NCBI RefSeq assembly: GCF_016888125.1
Contig: NZ_JACSWA010000595.1
Span: forward strand, 1-59,562
DNA: 59,562 nt
Direction: 5' to 3'
Origin: Spirulina sp. CCY15215
GTDB taxonomy: Bacteria > Cyanobacteriota > Cyanobacteriia > Cyanobacteriales > Spirulinaceae
Position numbers and translations under genes: made by a program. The notes under the pieces were generated by a model. The model did no database searches, was not told the origin of the DNA, and was given only the letters and a program-made list of their open reading frames with translations. Within the stretch, counting starts at the first letter, position 1. Each line of letters starts with the position of its first letter. Below, in pieces: positions 54,101 to 59,562 of the stretch.

Positions 54101-55005
54101 GTTTAGGACTTGCACTAACTCGTAAATTTGTCGAGTTGATGGGAGGAGAGATTACTGTTAGCAGTCGCGGCTATATTTTCTCTCCCCATTCCTCGCTATC
54201 TTTACGATCGGAGCCGATTAATTCCCAAACAGTAGGGACAGTTTTTTCCCTAGTTATTCCTTTCCAAACTGCTGAACAAATTCCTCAACCCGCACGTCAA
54301 AAACCCATAGCTCTTGCACCTAACCAGCCCATCTATCGTATTTTAATTGTTGAGGATACCAGGCAAAATCGCTTGTTGCTGCGATCGCTTCTCATTCCTC
54401 TCGGTTTTGAGATCGCAGAAGCAGAGAATGGAGAAGCCGCGATCGCGCTCTGGGAACAATGGCAGCCTCACTTAATTTTAATGGATATGAAAATGCCGGT
54501 GATGAATGGGGATGAAGCCACTCGGCAAATCCGTTTAAGAGAGAAGAATTCAGCCAAAACTATCCCACACTCTACAGCAATTATCGCCCTAACTGCCAGC
54601 GTATTCAGTAGCGATCTCGAACAAATGCTGTCCTTGGGTTGCGATGATTTTCTCAGCAAACCTTTTCAAGCTACAATTCTCTTAGAAAAGATTGCTAATC
54701 TTTTAGGAGTTCGCTATCTTTATAATACTTCGATGGCAATAACAACTGATGTTAATTCCTTGCAATGGCAATCTAGTGGCGATCGCAGTTTTCCCTTAGA
54801 AATTCTCTCAAGTATGCCGCGATCGTGGCTGGAAGAATTCTATCAAATGGCCTCTGTTGCTGATGAGGAAGGGATGCGACAACAAATTGCAGAAATTCCC
54901 CCAGAGAAGGAGACTTTAGGGCGATCGCTTGAAGTGTTGATCGATGACTTTCGCGTTGATTTGATTTTTGGGTTTGTCCAAACAGTTTTGGGCAATAAAT
55001 CATAA
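51163..55005 (+). CDS. Ethylene-receptor-type hybrid sensor histidine kinase
   Basis: A 1280-residue hybrid kinase. Residues ~30-120 form the three-helix ethylene-binding membrane domain: Asp35, Tyr42, Ile45-Pro46, Cys75 and His79 (FIVTCGTTHL) sit exactly ten positions after the matching ETR1 residues Asp25, Tyr32, Ile35-Pro36, Cys65 and His69, which hold the copper and ethylene. Then coiled coil (~125-190), PAS (~195-310), GAF (~335-475), PAS (~500-610), GAF (~625-780), HisKA (SMSHELRTPLNA), HATPase_c (NLLGNAIKFT), REC (LILMDMKMPVMNG) and a helical ~100-residue tail. Neither GAF has a recognisable bilin-binding Cys motif. The REC-GGDEF gene begins 33 bp after it. Confidence 0.93.
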   Translation: MNNLWQNSIFSGQYIPHGHCYLWQKPLVGLHITADLIIALSYYLIPLMLVYFLRQRQDIPFKGLFFLFGAFIVTCGTTHLMAIWTLWHPDYWLSGVIKAITALVSFYTVLLLFPVIPQALALPSPTQLQKLNQDLEQQMRDRHSAEMQFRQLNQDLEKRVEKRTQALKAVNEQLKSEVEDRQVLAQKLSSSETYIRSIFEAITDIILVLDEECQVTEIPPTRSSLIWESEAENLIDRTIKQLLRKDRIDEYREKVQQVLATQKPLILDYYLRHDDSTEQWFSASIAPISNGRAIWIARDITERKQAEQTLKAQSQTLTHYSLALEAIDRLNTNSYQNFEDLLNAYLQVGCKIFQLPTGIVSHVCDRRYFIDAVCSNLSNLTPHLEFDLGDTYCAEVIRQKKTITYECVGAIASLQNHPVYQNLHLESYLGTPIFAGGEIYGTLNFSATEAKQEPFESKDRAIIELMARDLGKFIAAREVDIASRKIEQKRQEMEYALRQSEARNRGIVSAIPDLMLRIDGKGYYLDYIPAQHSPELLSVDRLGKHLSEVLPPELVPVQMHEIAKALSTGKLQVYERQVYIDDRCYDEEVRIAPSGENEVLVIIRDISEQKWAEIALFEQMRLASLDADIGLALTRNQDLQDTLECCALGLAENLNTALNCIWTIAEGNLKRQAITGDRIVIENSDRDLEKKLNLDRILAEGKPYLKNNLTEDDDICSLDWMQQHKFTAIAVYPLLVDETAIGILLLCDRTDFSETILRALTSVANSIALGINRHLSDIALQRAKEIAEAANLAKSQFLASMSHELRTPLNAILGFAQILYQDITLQGKQREFISIIEHSGEHLLGLIDDILSMSRIETGHIELEKVVFSLDSLVDNLYSMFQLQTQSKGINLSFHRSSELPSRLIGDESKLRQILINLLGNAIKFTENGSITLQVKEEARGTICFEVSDTGAGISPEELPQIFAAFVQSESGQKSGLGAGLGLALTRKFVELMGGEITVSSRGYIFSPHSSLSLRSEPINSQTVGTVFSLVIPFQTAEQIPQPARQKPIALAPNQPIYRILIVEDTRQNRLLLRSLLIPLGFEIAEAENGEAAIALWEQWQPHLILMDMKMPVMNGDEATRQIRLREKNSAKTIPHSTAIIALTASVFSSDLEQMLSLGCDDFLSKPFQATILLEKIANLLGVRYLYNTSMAITTDVNSLQWQSSGDRSFPLEILSSMPRSWLEEFYQMASVADEEGMRQQIAEIPPEKETLGRSLEVLIDDFRVDLIFGFVQTVLGNKS

Positions 55006-55038
55006 AATATTTTACGTTTACTCTCCCATTTTTTGAAT

Positions 55039-55995
55039 ATGTCTGAGCCATTCCAAGCCGATATTTTAATCGTTGACGACAAACCAGAAAACCTACGTCT
55101 TCTTGATACTATGCTAACTCAAGAAGGTTATAAAGTTCGTAAGGTTACGACGGGAAAAATGGCATTGCAAGTTGCCGAAAGCGCCCGACCCGATCTAATT
55201 TTACTTGATATTGCTATGCCGGAAATGGATGGTTACGAGGTTTGTAAATATCTGAAAGCAGATGCGATAACTAGGGAAATTCCTGTTATTTTCTTGAGTG
55301 CATTAAATCTCACTTTTAATAAAATACAGGCTTTTGAGGTAGGGGGGGCAGACTATATTACTAAACCATTTCACTTGTCAGAAGTGCAAGTACGAATTAA
55401 TAATCAATTGAAAGTGCGATCGCTAACGAAAGAATTGCTAGAGAAAAATACTCAACTTGAAACAGCCAACCGCAAACTACAGGCTCTTGTTAATATTGAT
55501 GGTCTGACGGAAGTTGCTAATCGTCGTCACTTTGACCATTGTTTAGAGTTAGAATGGCACAGGCTTGATCGAGAAGCAAAACCCCTCTCTCTAATTATGA
55601 GTGATATTGATGCTTTTAAAGCCTACAATGACACTTACGGACATCAAGCTGGCGATCGATGCTTACAAGCGGTTGCTCGAGGGATTTCAGAACAACTTAA
55701 ACGCCCTTGTGATTTGGTTGCGCGTTATGGTGGGGAAGAGTTTGTTATTATTTTACCCGATACCGATCGCCAAGGGGGACTCGTTGTTGCAGAATCTATT
55801 CGCAGTACCATTCAAGCCTTAAAAATTACTCATGCTCATGGCATTAGCGAGAAAGTTGTTACATTAAGTTTAGGTTTAACCAGTCTCATTCCCAGACACA
55901 ATCTTTCTCCCAGCGAGGCGATCGCTCGAGCCGATAAAGCCCTTTACGAAGCTAAAACACAAGGTAAAAACCGCGTTTGTTTTCAGGGAGAATAG
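55039..55995 (+). CDS. REC-GGDEF response regulator diguanylate cyclase
   Basis: A 318-residue protein. The receiver (~1-125) has LIVDDKPEN, acceptor Asp in LILLDIAMPEMDG and Lys in ITKPF. After a coiled linker, the GGDEF domain (~150-318) has an intact active site RYGGEEF and the allosteric I-site RPCD just before it. It should make cyclic-di-GMP when phosphorylated and be product-inhibited. It begins 33 bp after the ethylene-type kinase, with the same orientation, so it is the natural phospho-partner. The start at 55039 (MSEPFQADIL) is preferred to a TTG two codons upstream. A heptamer repeat starts at its stop codon. Confidence 0.94.
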   Translation: MSEPFQADILIVDDKPENLRLLDTMLTQEGYKVRKVTTGKMALQVAESARPDLILLDIAMPEMDGYEVCKYLKADAITREIPVIFLSALNLTFNKIQAFEVGGADYITKPFHLSEVQVRINNQLKVRSLTKELLEKNTQLETANRKLQALVNIDGLTEVANRRHFDHCLELEWHRLDREAKPLSLIMSDIDAFKAYNDTYGHQAGDRCLQAVARGISEQLKRPCDLVARYGGEEFVIILPDTDRQGGLVVAESIRSTIQALKITHAHGISEKVVTLSLGLTSLIPRHNLSPSEAIARADKALYEAKTQGKNRVCFQGE

Positions 55996-56247
55996 TGGAT
56001 AGTTGATAGTTGATAGTTGATAGTTGATAGTTGATAGTGGATAGTTGATAGTTGATAGTGGATAGTTGATAGTTGATAGTGGATAGTGGATAGTTGATAG
56101 TTGATAGTTGATAGTGGATAGTTGATAGTTGATAGTGGATAGTGGATAGTTGATAGTTGATAGTGGATAGTTGATAGTTGATAGTTGATAGTTGATGGTT
56201 GATAGTTGATAGGTATGATAGTTGATAGTTTATGGTTGATAGTTGGT
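55992..56247 (+). repeat. Long STRR heptamer array with two alternating units
   Basis: About 31 consecutive ATAGTTG/ATAGTGG units to 56208, then a degenerate tail to ~56247. It starts in the TAG stop of the REC-GGDEF gene and fills the gap to the JAMM gene. The two variants differ by one base, and their order shows higher-order repetition (blocks such as T-T-G-T-T-G-G recur), indicating growth by multi-unit duplications. The plus strand has stop codons in every frame; the minus strand has none within perfect units. No promoter or RNA gene is seen in the gap. Confidence 0.95.
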
Positions 56248-56257
56248 AAAAGTAAAT

Positions 56258-56722
56258 CTATTGTATGATTTCAGATTGAAATTGTTGCTGTCGATCGAGA
56301 GTCCAGCTTTGTACATCATTCGCTTTTCCTTGGCTAACAGCAATAATTAAGTAAGAATAATCAGACCAAGCGATCGCGCGATCGAATTCGGAAGGAATTG
56401 CGGCTGCGTCGGGGTGAGAATGATAGAATCCTAAGACGATAATATGGCGATCGCGTGCTTCTTTTTGTGCTTTTAATAAGTCTTCTGGGGCAATGGAAAA
56501 ATTTCTCGCTTTTTCACCACTGCGATCGGCTATATTCGCAATTTCTTGTAAATATTTTGAGTCTTCTTCATTCCAAGCATTTTGGGTGGGAATCAAATCG
56601 AGAATAACTTTGCGATCGCCTTCAATTTCCCCTAAGATAATGCCGCAACATTCTTCTGGATAGGTTTTCTCTGCGTGACGAAAAAGGCTCTGGAATTGTT
56701 CCGATTTGATCTGAATAATCAT
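56258..56722 (-). CDS. JAMM/MPN+ (Mov34/PAD-1, M67) metallopeptidase
   Basis: A 154-residue protein with a complete JAMM motif: an upstream Glu in YPEECCGIILGE, then FYHSHPDAAAIPSEFD giving HxH-x7-S-x2-D, so a catalytic zinc site is expected. Bacterial relatives cleave isopeptide or ubiquitin-like C-terminal extensions, for example in sulphur-carrier and cysteine synthesis pathways. No ThiS/MoaD-like or ThiF/MoeB-like gene adjoins it, so its substrate is unknown. Its 3' end lies 10 bp from the heptamer array. Confidence 0.92.
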   Translation of the reverse strand: MIIQIKSEQFQSLFRHAEKTYPEECCGIILGEIEGDRKVILDLIPTQNAWNEEDSKYLQEIANIADRSGEKARNFSIAPEDLLKAQKEARDRHIIVLGFYHSHPDAAAIPSEFDRAIAWSDYSYLIIAVSQGKANDVQSWTLDRQQQFQSEIIQ

Positions 56723-56800
56723 TAAAGCTCCTTAAATGTAGAATTGTTAAAATAGATTTATTTGTTGTAGAATAATACTAATCAGCTTGTTGCAATATAG

Positions 56801-56873
56801 TAGGGGTTTGGTTTCCAAACCCTCCCTCTGTATTTGGTCTGTATTTGGTTTCCAAACCCTCCCTTTGTATTTG
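56801..56873. repeat. 37-bp tandem repeat with embedded palindrome before the CAP gene
   Basis: TTTGGTTTCCAAACCCTCCC followed by a TGTATTTGG-like tail occurs at 56807 and again at 56844, a 37-bp period. The first copy extends to the palindrome GGGTTTGG-TTT-CCAAACCC (56804-56822), which is shared with 42740-42758. The repeat lies in the leader of the CAP-domain gene, whose ATG is 24 bp further on. Confidence 0.8.
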
Positions 56874-56896
56874 ATTCTTTTAGGATATTCCGAATT

Positions 56897-57748
56897 ATGG
56901 CACTACAAAAAGTTTTAATTCCTTTATCTATCTTAGTCGTGGCAAGTCTGCTGGGAATTTATGCAACTTCTCAACCGTCTGGGAAGATTATTCCAGATTT
57001 AATGCCAATTTCCAACAGTCAATCAGAAACCGATAAAACAATATCTCCGACTCAACCCAAAAATACTCTAGAGAATAATCGAGAAACTAATCTTATGGCA
57101 CAAAGTCCAACAATTCCCCTTGATGGTAGCCCCGTTTATGTTCGCAAACAAGGACAATGGTATGAGGCAATTTTAACAGGTTGGCAGTGGAATAGTTCAA
57201 CAGGAGAACAATATGAAGTTTCTTATGTTGAAAATAATAGTACAGAAACGGGAGTGACGCGCGATCGCATTTTAACATTACAAGAAGCTCAACAGCGCGG
57301 CATTGCAACTAATGTTTACGATCTGGCCAGTCAAACCGGGATCGAACAAATGTTAAACACTCATAATCAATGGCGGCAGAAAGTGGGGGTTTCTCCCCTA
57401 CAATGGTCGCCAGATTTAGCAAATTATGCTCAAGAATGGGCGAATAAACTATTACGCGAGGATAAATTTGAACACCGCCAAAATTCGCCTTATGGGGAAA
57501 ACTTGGCATCGGCATCGGGACAACAATTAAGCCCAGAAAGAGTTGTAAATATGTGGGGAGATGAAGTTAAAGATTACAACTATAATAATAACAGTTGTAA
57601 ACCGAACAAAATATGCGGTCACTATACTCAAGTTGTTTGGAATAGCACCCGAGAAGTAGGCTGCGCTGTGGCTCGAAATAGCGATCGCGAAGTTTGGGTT
57701 TGTAATTACAATCCTCCCGGAAATATTGTTGGACGGAAGCCCTATTAA
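56897..57748 (+). CDS. Secreted or anchored CAP-domain (SCP/PR-1-like) protein
   Basis: A 283-residue protein. The N-terminal helix VLIPLSILVVASLLGIYA (~6-23) is a signal or anchor, followed by a Ser/Thr/Asn-rich linker. Residues ~75-135 (PVYVRKQGQWYEAILTGW and following strands) look like a small Tudor/SH3-like beta-barrel. The CAP domain (~150-283) has MLNTHNQWRQKVGVSPL, YGENLAS, CGHYTQVVWNSTREVGC and VCNYNPPGN, with the conserved His and Glu of the CAP cleft. Function of bacterial CAP proteins is largely unknown. The ATG at 56897 is preferred over an upstream GTG/ATG frame running through the repeat. Confidence 0.9.
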   Translation: MALQKVLIPLSILVVASLLGIYATSQPSGKIIPDLMPISNSQSETDKTISPTQPKNTLENNRETNLMAQSPTIPLDGSPVYVRKQGQWYEAILTGWQWNSSTGEQYEVSYVENNSTETGVTRDRILTLQEAQQRGIATNVYDLASQTGIEQMLNTHNQWRQKVGVSPLQWSPDLANYAQEWANKLLREDKFEHRQNSPYGENLASASGQQLSPERVVNMWGDEVKDYNYNNNSCKPNKICGHYTQVVWNSTREVGCAVARNSDREVWVCNYNPPGNIVGRKPY

Positions 57749-57754
57749 ATCTCA

Positions 57755-59431
57755 TCAAATCTCAAAATGAGTTTGTAGAGTGAAGATAAAAGCATCGTCA
57801 TTACCACTATTCTGATTGAGAGAAGGAAGCCAAATTATACCAGGAGTTACAGCAATGCGATCGCTAACTTGATAGCGGTAGAGTGCCTCAACGTGCCAGA
57901 CATTATCGCGATCGAGTAAAGGCACAGAATTCCCCCCCGATCGCACCCCTTTAAGAGTAGGTTCAGACCCCAAAATCAAGGCACCCAAATTCCCTTCCTT
58001 CCCCAGATCGGGAAAAGCAAACGCGATCGCATAGTTCCAAATTTCTCCATCCCCAAACTCAATAAACTTGGCCTTAGTTAAACCAGCCCATGCCGAAATT
58101 GCAAAACCCTCATCGAGTTGATAAAATGCTGATAATCCGTAAGAATTACCGACAACAGGAGTATCAAAAGCACTATCTGTTCGTCCGCTATTAGCATTTA
58201 AAGCCAGAGGAATGAGATTGGCAGAAAATGACCCCGTAGCAACCCCACTCCCCCCAAAGCGAAACGTATTGGCTCGACTATAATTATGCAGATAAGTTAA
58301 CCCAAATTGGAAAGAATCGGGAGAACCCAAAATAACCTGCCCCATGAGAGAATAATTACCATTAAATACACCTTCATCGGGTTTATTCGCATTGTTCGCT
58401 AAATAGCCCACATCGACCCGCAAACCTTCCCCAAACTGATAATTTAAGCCAACTCCTCCCCCTTCTCCCCCGATCGCATAAAGAGGGTTACGCTGTCCAA
58501 AACGAGATAAAGCCCCCTGACCTCCATCTTGGTCATCTAAATAAGGGTTTAGAGTTTCCGCATAGTCAAAATGGGAGCCTCCTGTGGCAAAAAGATGCGC
58601 CATACCATTTTTACCCACAGGAAAGCGATAACTGAGCAGATCGAGAAAAACAGAATTAGTATTTTCGCTGACCGTAGAAGTGTCCAAAGCTAGGCGACCA
58701 TCATTAGAAGAGAGTAAACTGGCCGCATTTGTCCCCCCCGTATTTCCCCCCGAAGCGAACAAAGGCACTGCATTACTCGCAGAAATCTGAGTTCTCAGGC
58801 GATCGCCTCCGTAAAAACTGGTATCGAAATTGAAGCGCGATCGGTATTGAAACACCGTTTCTGTATCGCCATTGGTACTACTGCGAAAAATATCAGTAAT
58901 ATTGTTGGCACCCAAAACATCACTCAAGGCAAAAATAGCCTCTCCCGTCAGTTTTGTCGTCGTGGAAAACATATTTGCCTCCAACTCCTGTACCCGGGCT
59001 TCTAAACCATCAGTGCGTCCTCGCATCACAGCAATTTCTTGGTTAAAATCTCTTGTAAGCTGTAAGATTGTCTCCAAATCTTCTCGCGAGACAAACTCAG
59101 AACTGGTTTGGGCAATTAACCGTTCAATTTGTTGCCAGCAAGCATTTAATGCCGCCGCAAATTCATAGCGCGAGAGAGGGCGATCGCCCTTATATTGGCC
59201 ATCAGGATATCCTGCCAAACAATCATAACGAGCAACCAGATCCCGAAGAGCTTGATAAGCCCAGTCTTGAGGAGAAACATCGCGAAAGTCAGCCACGCGA
59301 TTGATTTGAGACATGGGAGAATCGTCGCCAAATTCAAGTTCTGTAAGCGTTTGGGCGTTGAGAGGTGAGACAAATGCTAAAACAGTACAGAAAGCAAGGG
59401 TTGCTTCCCATTTTGGATTTTGAAATAACAT
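57755..59431 (-). CDS. SLH-domain iron-uptake porin (cyanobacterial outer-membrane porin)
   Basis: A 558-residue outer-membrane protein. A signal peptide (~1-26, ending LNA) is followed by an SLH domain (~45-110; VADFRDVSPQDWAYQALRDL and GYPDGQYKGDRPLSRYEFA), a short coiled coil (~110-155; ISVxxREDLETILQL-like heptads), and a ~390-residue beta-barrel of alternating strands ending in aromatic FTLQTHFEI, the usual C-terminal barrel signature. Cyanobacterial porins of this design anchor to peptidoglycan through SLH and take up iron or small solutes. It is convergent with the CAP gene, 6 bp away. Confidence 0.93.
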   Translation of the reverse strand: MLFQNPKWEATLAFCTVLAFVSPLNAQTLTELEFGDDSPMSQINRVADFRDVSPQDWAYQALRDLVARYDCLAGYPDGQYKGDRPLSRYEFAAALNACWQQIERLIAQTSSEFVSREDLETILQLTRDFNQEIAVMRGRTDGLEARVQELEANMFSTTTKLTGEAIFALSDVLGANNITDIFRSSTNGDTETVFQYRSRFNFDTSFYGGDRLRTQISASNAVPLFASGGNTGGTNAASLLSSNDGRLALDTSTVSENTNSVFLDLLSYRFPVGKNGMAHLFATGGSHFDYAETLNPYLDDQDGGQGALSRFGQRNPLYAIGGEGGGVGLNYQFGEGLRVDVGYLANNANKPDEGVFNGNYSLMGQVILGSPDSFQFGLTYLHNYSRANTFRFGGSGVATGSFSANLIPLALNANSGRTDSAFDTPVVGNSYGLSAFYQLDEGFAISAWAGLTKAKFIEFGDGEIWNYAIAFAFPDLGKEGNLGALILGSEPTLKGVRSGGNSVPLLDRDNVWHVEALYRYQVSDRIAVTPGIIWLPSLNQNSGNDDAFIFTLQTHFEI

Positions 59432-59494
59432 AATTTGAGACTTATTTGAGATTTATTTGAGATTTTCCTATCCAAAAATGCAAAAAGAGGACTC

Positions 59495-59558
59495 CCGTTA
59501 GACCCAAAGGGTTAACGGTGAGATGACGAGCGCGTTCCCTAGGTGAATTCGATTCACC
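59495..59558. promoter_or_regulatory. Two adjacent hairpins upstream of the porin gene
   Basis: First hairpin 59495-59518: CCGTTA/TAACGG plus ACCC/GGGT around AAA, with one bulged G. Second hairpin 59542-59558: GGTGAAT-TCG-ATTCACC, extended by CCC/GGG beyond a 2-nt bulge. They lie 64-127 bp before the porin ATG, near the window's right edge, and could be a 5' leader structure, the terminator of an upstream gene, or a dispersed repeat. Also, TTATTTGAGA-like units are repeated at 59434-59465. Confidence 0.4.
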
Positions 59559-59562
59559 GGGG

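Noticed and set aside
55992-56247. CRISPR or replication-origin iteron array
   Set aside because: Seven-bp units are too short for CRISPR, and no dnaA, rep or parA gene is nearby; the pattern is that of cyanobacterial STRR sequences.
1-59562. tRNA or rRNA genes
   Set aside because: Gaps were read on both strands for cloverleaf-like and GTTCRA-type T-loop sequences and none with matching acceptor stems was seen; a tRNAscan-SE run would settle this.

Overview
The window is chromosomal DNA from a cyanobacterium. Evidence: the HIP1 octamer GCGATCGC and its GATCGC core recur throughout genes and gaps; there is a photosystem II PsbQ (CyanoQ) lipoprotein, an SLH-type iron-uptake porin, a PucC-like pigment-associated MFS carrier, a SphS/SphR/PhoU phosphate-sensing cluster and heptamer STRR repeats. 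Genus cannot be told from sequence alone; the many multidomain sensors and repeats suit a larger-genome, possibly filamentous species. No rRNA, tRNA, CRISPR array or intact insertion sequence was found.

Layout. 1-3.5 kb: a tandem 22-bp repeat and a COG1483/DUF499 ATPase whose usual partners, if any, lie off the left edge. 3.6-6.4 kb: histidine phosphatase overlapping acetate kinase, then pgeF. 6.4-10 kb: an overlapping pair, a DUF6765-like protein and an 841-aa protein ending in a CPBP intramembrane protease domain. 10-16.8 kb: two tandem AI-2E/PerM-like membrane proteins, an EnvC-like LytM peptidase and gyrA with acidic repeats. 16.9-23.5 kb (minus strand): a membrane-anchored PD-(D/E)XK-like protein, a PAS-GAF histidine kinase, a small RHH protein, dnaX and moeA. 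23.6-30.4 kb: a MITE-like element, a HugZ-type protein, a dual-OB/SANT-like protein, asnB, a YiaA-type protein and a CHASE2-GGDEF-EAL protein. 30.4-38 kb (minus strand): a gap with a possible Cys-rich peptide, a WD40 propeller, GT4 glycosyltransferase, inositol-phosphatase-like enzyme, PucC-type carrier and pnp with strong terminators. 38-42.7 kb: a SNF2/RapA-type helicase interrupted in its Walker A by a 154-aa mini-intein, and a creatininase-family enzyme. 43-48.9 kb: sphR-sphS-phoU, a short CDF transporter, a REC-wHTH-REC-REC regulator whose first phospho-acceptor Asp is Glu, and an RHH protein. 48.9-50.9 kb: SRPBCC protein, FAD oxidoreductase and psbQ. 51-56 kb: an ethylene-receptor-type hybrid kinase followed by a REC-GGDEF diguanylate cyclase. 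56-59.4 kb: a heptamer array, a JAMM peptidase, a CAP-domain protein and an SLH porin.

How genes work together. sphS-sphR-phoU should form the phosphate-starvation circuit. The ethylene-type sensor kinase and the adjacent REC-GGDEF protein plausibly link a gaseous or membrane signal to cyclic-di-GMP, which the CHASE2-GGDEF-EAL protein elsewhere in the window would degrade. psbQ overlaps an FAD oxidoreductase gene by 4 bp, indicating coupled expression. Most other genes are housekeeping and independently arranged. The most unusual items are the intein-split SNF2 ATPase, the Glu-substituted triple-REC regulator, the DUF6765/CPBP pair, the membrane-anchored nuclease-like protein, and heptamer arrays that in three of three cases sit in sense orientation exactly at the 3' end of a gene. 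Homology calls rest on recognising motifs by eye; no database search was run.
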